This document shows positions 5,155 to 7,052 of a stretch of 7,052 nucleotides of DNA, one piece after another (position 1 is the stretch's first letter; the number at the start of each line of letters is the position of its first letter). The notes under the pieces are model-generated. The model did not search any database, was not told the DNA's origin, and saw only the letters and a program-made list of their open reading frames with translations. The stretch is from an uncultured SAR324 cluster bacterium (lineage in GTDB: Bacteria; SAR324; NAC60-12): contig CABXOR010000067.1 of NCBI GenBank assembly GCA_902513935.1, positions 1-7,052 of the forward strand. The letters run 5' to 3'. Made by a program: the position numbers and the translations under genes.

Positions 5155-7052
5155 TTATCCACAGACAATATTGACCAGGCGTTCCGGGACAACAATCACT
5201 TTGCGAATTTGTTTGCCTTCCAGAAAAATTTGCACTTTTGGAGCAGCCAGGGCAAGTCTTTCTGTTTCTTCTTTGTTGGTCCATGCATGCATTTTCAGGC
5301 GGTCGCGGACTTTGCCGTTGACCTGTACAACCAGTGTCACCATTTCTTCAGTGATCAGGTTCTCGTCGTATTCCGGCCACGCCTGCTGATGGATGCTTCC
5401 GCTGCTAGGACTGAGCTTTTGCCACAATTCTTCAGTAATGTGCGGAGCAATCGGTGCGAGCATCAGCAGCATTCCTTCAAGGCATTCTTGCCAGACCTCA
5501 GTTCCGGCGACTTCAGGCACCGTTTTTAAAACATTCCTGAATGCCATCACCGCCGCAATTGCAGTATTGAAACGAAAATGCTGTAAATCTTCACCTGATT
5601 TTTTTATCGTTTGATGTAGGGTTTTGCGGAGTTTCTTTTTTGTATCTTCTGAGACTGCAACTGTTTCCGGTGCATCCAGATGACAAAGCGTCCAGACTCC
5701 TTTAAAAAAACGGGCCAGTCCTTCAATACCATGAGGGTTCCAGGGTGCCCCCGCATCCCATGGCCCCAGAAACATCAGGTAAGCTCGCACAGTATCAGTT
5801 CCGTATTTTTGCACGAGGTCATCCGGGTTTACCACATTGCCACGGCTTTTGGACATTTTTTCGTGATCCTCACCCAGAATCATTCCCTGATTGAATAAAC
5901 GTTTTGCGGGTTCACGGAAATCCAGCATTCCTAAATCCGCAAGGGCTTTGGTATAGAAACGAAAATACAAAAGGTGCATGGTGGCATGTTCTATTCCACC
6001 AGTGTATTGATCAACAGGACACATATTCCTAATTTTTTCTACATCCCATGGCTGATCAGTTTTGGTCAGGGTCTCACCTTTTTTCCAGTAAGGAGCAACA
6101 TAAGCATAGTAGTACCACGATGAACAGATAAAAGTATCCATCGTGTCAGTTTCTCTTTCAGCATCACCCCCACATTTAGGACACTTTGTTTTCAGAAACC
6201 CTTCATGATATTTCAAGGGACTTTCGCCAGTGGGTTTGAATTCAGCATCATCCGGAAGCACTACCGGCAGTTGCTCATAAGGCACTGGTTGCATACCGCA
6301 GCTTTCGCAGTAGATAATCGGAATCGGTGTGCCCCACATTCTTTGCCGGCTGATCAGCCAGTCGTGTAAACGATAATTAACCTGACGTTCACCAAAACCT
6401 TCTTTCTGCATCCAGTCAGCAACACGGTTAAAACTATCAGGCCAAACTGCTCCATCAAAGCTTTGGCTGTTGACCATCACAGAATTTTCTTTCTGTAAAA
6501 TAGGTTCGCTCAAATCGTCACCGTCTGGGATAGAATCAAGCTGTTCCGGAGCAACAATTACCACGGGCGTAGGTAAACCGTATTTTCTCGCGAAATGGAA
6601 ATCCCGTTCATCATGTCCCGGAACCGCCATGATTGCACCTGTTCCATAGGAAGCGAGTACATAATCCGCAATCCAGATCGGTACCGACTCACCGTTCATT
6701 GGATTGACCGCAAATGCTCCGGTGAAGACACCGTCTTTTTCCTGACCCTCCGCGGTACGCTCAATTTCGTCTTTCCGTTCAGCTGCACCCTTGTATGCTT
6801 TGATAGCCTCTTTCTGTTCAGGAGTTGTAATTTGATCGACCAGAATATGTTCAGGCGCCAAAACGCAAAACGTCATGCCGAAAACGGTGTCCGGACGTGT
6901 GGTGAAAACTCGGAAACTCAGGTCAGCAGAATCGGAAATTTTCAGGGAAAACTCCACACCTTCACTGCGCCCGATCCAGTTTTGCTGCATCGAACGTACT
7001 CTCTCCGGCCAGTCCAGTCCTTCAAAATCAAGCAGCTCATCCGCATATTTCG
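5155..7052 (-). CDS. leuS: Leucyl-tRNA synthetase, partial (N-terminus outside the window)
   Basis: Class I aminoacyl-tRNA synthetase that charges tRNA-Leu with leucine in the cytoplasm. The frame is open through the right edge, so the gene is cut by the window and not truncated: 631 residues are visible of a usual 800-880, and the first 200 or so, with the HIGH motif, are missing. Visible in order (numbered from the edge): the MQQNWIGRSEG motif (21-31); the CP1 editing domain with TTRPDT (50-55) and GTGAIMAVPGHDERD, whose Asp is the conserved editing residue; a zinc module with CESC (248-251) and CPKC (290-293), as in Thermus-type LeuRS and lost in E. coli; ETDTMDTF; the KMSKS loop (398-402, bases 5845-5859); the anticodon-binding helical domain with APHITEELW; and the C-terminal VQVNGKVRD domain ending VPERLVNIVCG. 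The gene converges on the + strand envelope cluster. Its promoter is outside the window. Confidence 0.97.
   Translation of the reverse strand, partial: KYADELLDFEGLDWPERVRSMQQNWIGRSEGVEFSLKISDSADLSFRVFTTRPDTVFGMTFCVLAPEHILVDQITTPEQKEAIKAYKGAAERKDEIERTAEGQEKDGVFTGAFAVNPMNGESVPIWIADYVLASYGTGAIMAVPGHDERDFHFARKYGLPTPVVIVAPEQLDSIPDGDDLSEPILQKENSVMVNSQSFDGAVWPDSFNRVADWMQKEGFGERQVNYRLHDWLISRQRMWGTPIPIIYCESCGMQPVPYEQLPVVLPDDAEFKPTGESPLKYHEGFLKTKCPKCGGDAERETDTMDTFICSSWYYYAYVAPYWKKGETLTKTDQPWDVEKIRNMCPVDQYTGGIEHATMHLLYFRFYTKALADLGMLDFREPAKRLFNQGMILGEDHEKMSKSRGNVVNPDDLVQKYGTDTVRAYLMFLGPWDAGAPWNPHGIEGLARFFKGVWTLCHLDAPETVAVSEDTKKKLRKTLHQTIKKSGEDLQHFRFNTAIAAVMAFRNVLKTVPEVAGTEVWQECLEGMLLMLAPIAPHITEELWQKLSPSSGSIHQQAWPEYDENLITEEMVTLVVQVNGKVRDRLKMHAWTNKEETERLALAAPKVQIFLEGKQIRKVIVVPERLVNIVCG

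Noticed and set aside
5152..5529. 125-codon + strand frame opposite leuS
   Set aside because: Antisense reading of a strongly conserved synthetase gene; the His/Phe/Cys-rich product is typical of shadow translation.
6988..7052. leuS as a truncated gene starting at the ATG at 6990
   Set aside because: The frame stays open to the edge, and the preceding residues (KYADELLDFEGLDWPERV) match the family, so the missing N-terminus simply lies outside the window.

Overview
The window looks like chromosome of a Gram-negative bacterium. It encodes proteins with Sec signal peptides, a lipoprotein with a lipobox, and two proteins whose C-termini end in an aromatic residue, as outer-membrane beta-barrels do. 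Coding DNA is of moderate GC and the gaps are AT-rich. Nothing here fixes the taxon. A deltaproteobacterial or SAR324-like marine lineage is only an impression. I see no tRNA, rRNA, CRISPR array, transposase or integrase.

Layout: (1) The tail of an unidentified gene is followed after 9 nt by a full-length CodA-family cytosine deaminase (90-1361). (2) An AT-rich gap of about 400 bp holds a possible promoter and a very short ORF (1778-1834) that resembles the start of the lipoprotein gene further down. (3) A cell-envelope cluster on the + strand follows: a large predicted outer-membrane barrel (1925-3151), a lipoprotein 37 nt behind it (3189-3917), a gap of about 410 bp with hairpins, and a small predicted barrel (4331-5011). 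(4) A strong intrinsic terminator (5035-5076) closes this group. (5) leuS, leucyl-tRNA synthetase, converges on it from the - strand and runs off the right edge of the window (5155-7052).

The two recognisable genes, codA and leuS, are metabolic or housekeeping genes. The middle third is accessory: three exported proteins that I cannot assign to any named family. Its most informative structure is a repeat pair. The segment just after the lipoprotein gene (4008-4068) matches 1825-1885 without gaps at about 77% identity, and 1825-1885 directly follows a lipoprotein-like signal-peptide start. The simplest reading is that an earlier tandem copy of the lipoprotein gene lost its interior and left a start-plus-3'-flank scar. 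The small barrel gene also has a suspicious stretch (about 4397-4509) where another reading frame looks more protein-like. Together these suggest a duplicating and decaying surface-protein locus. I found no convincing evidence of a new enzymatic or defence system.
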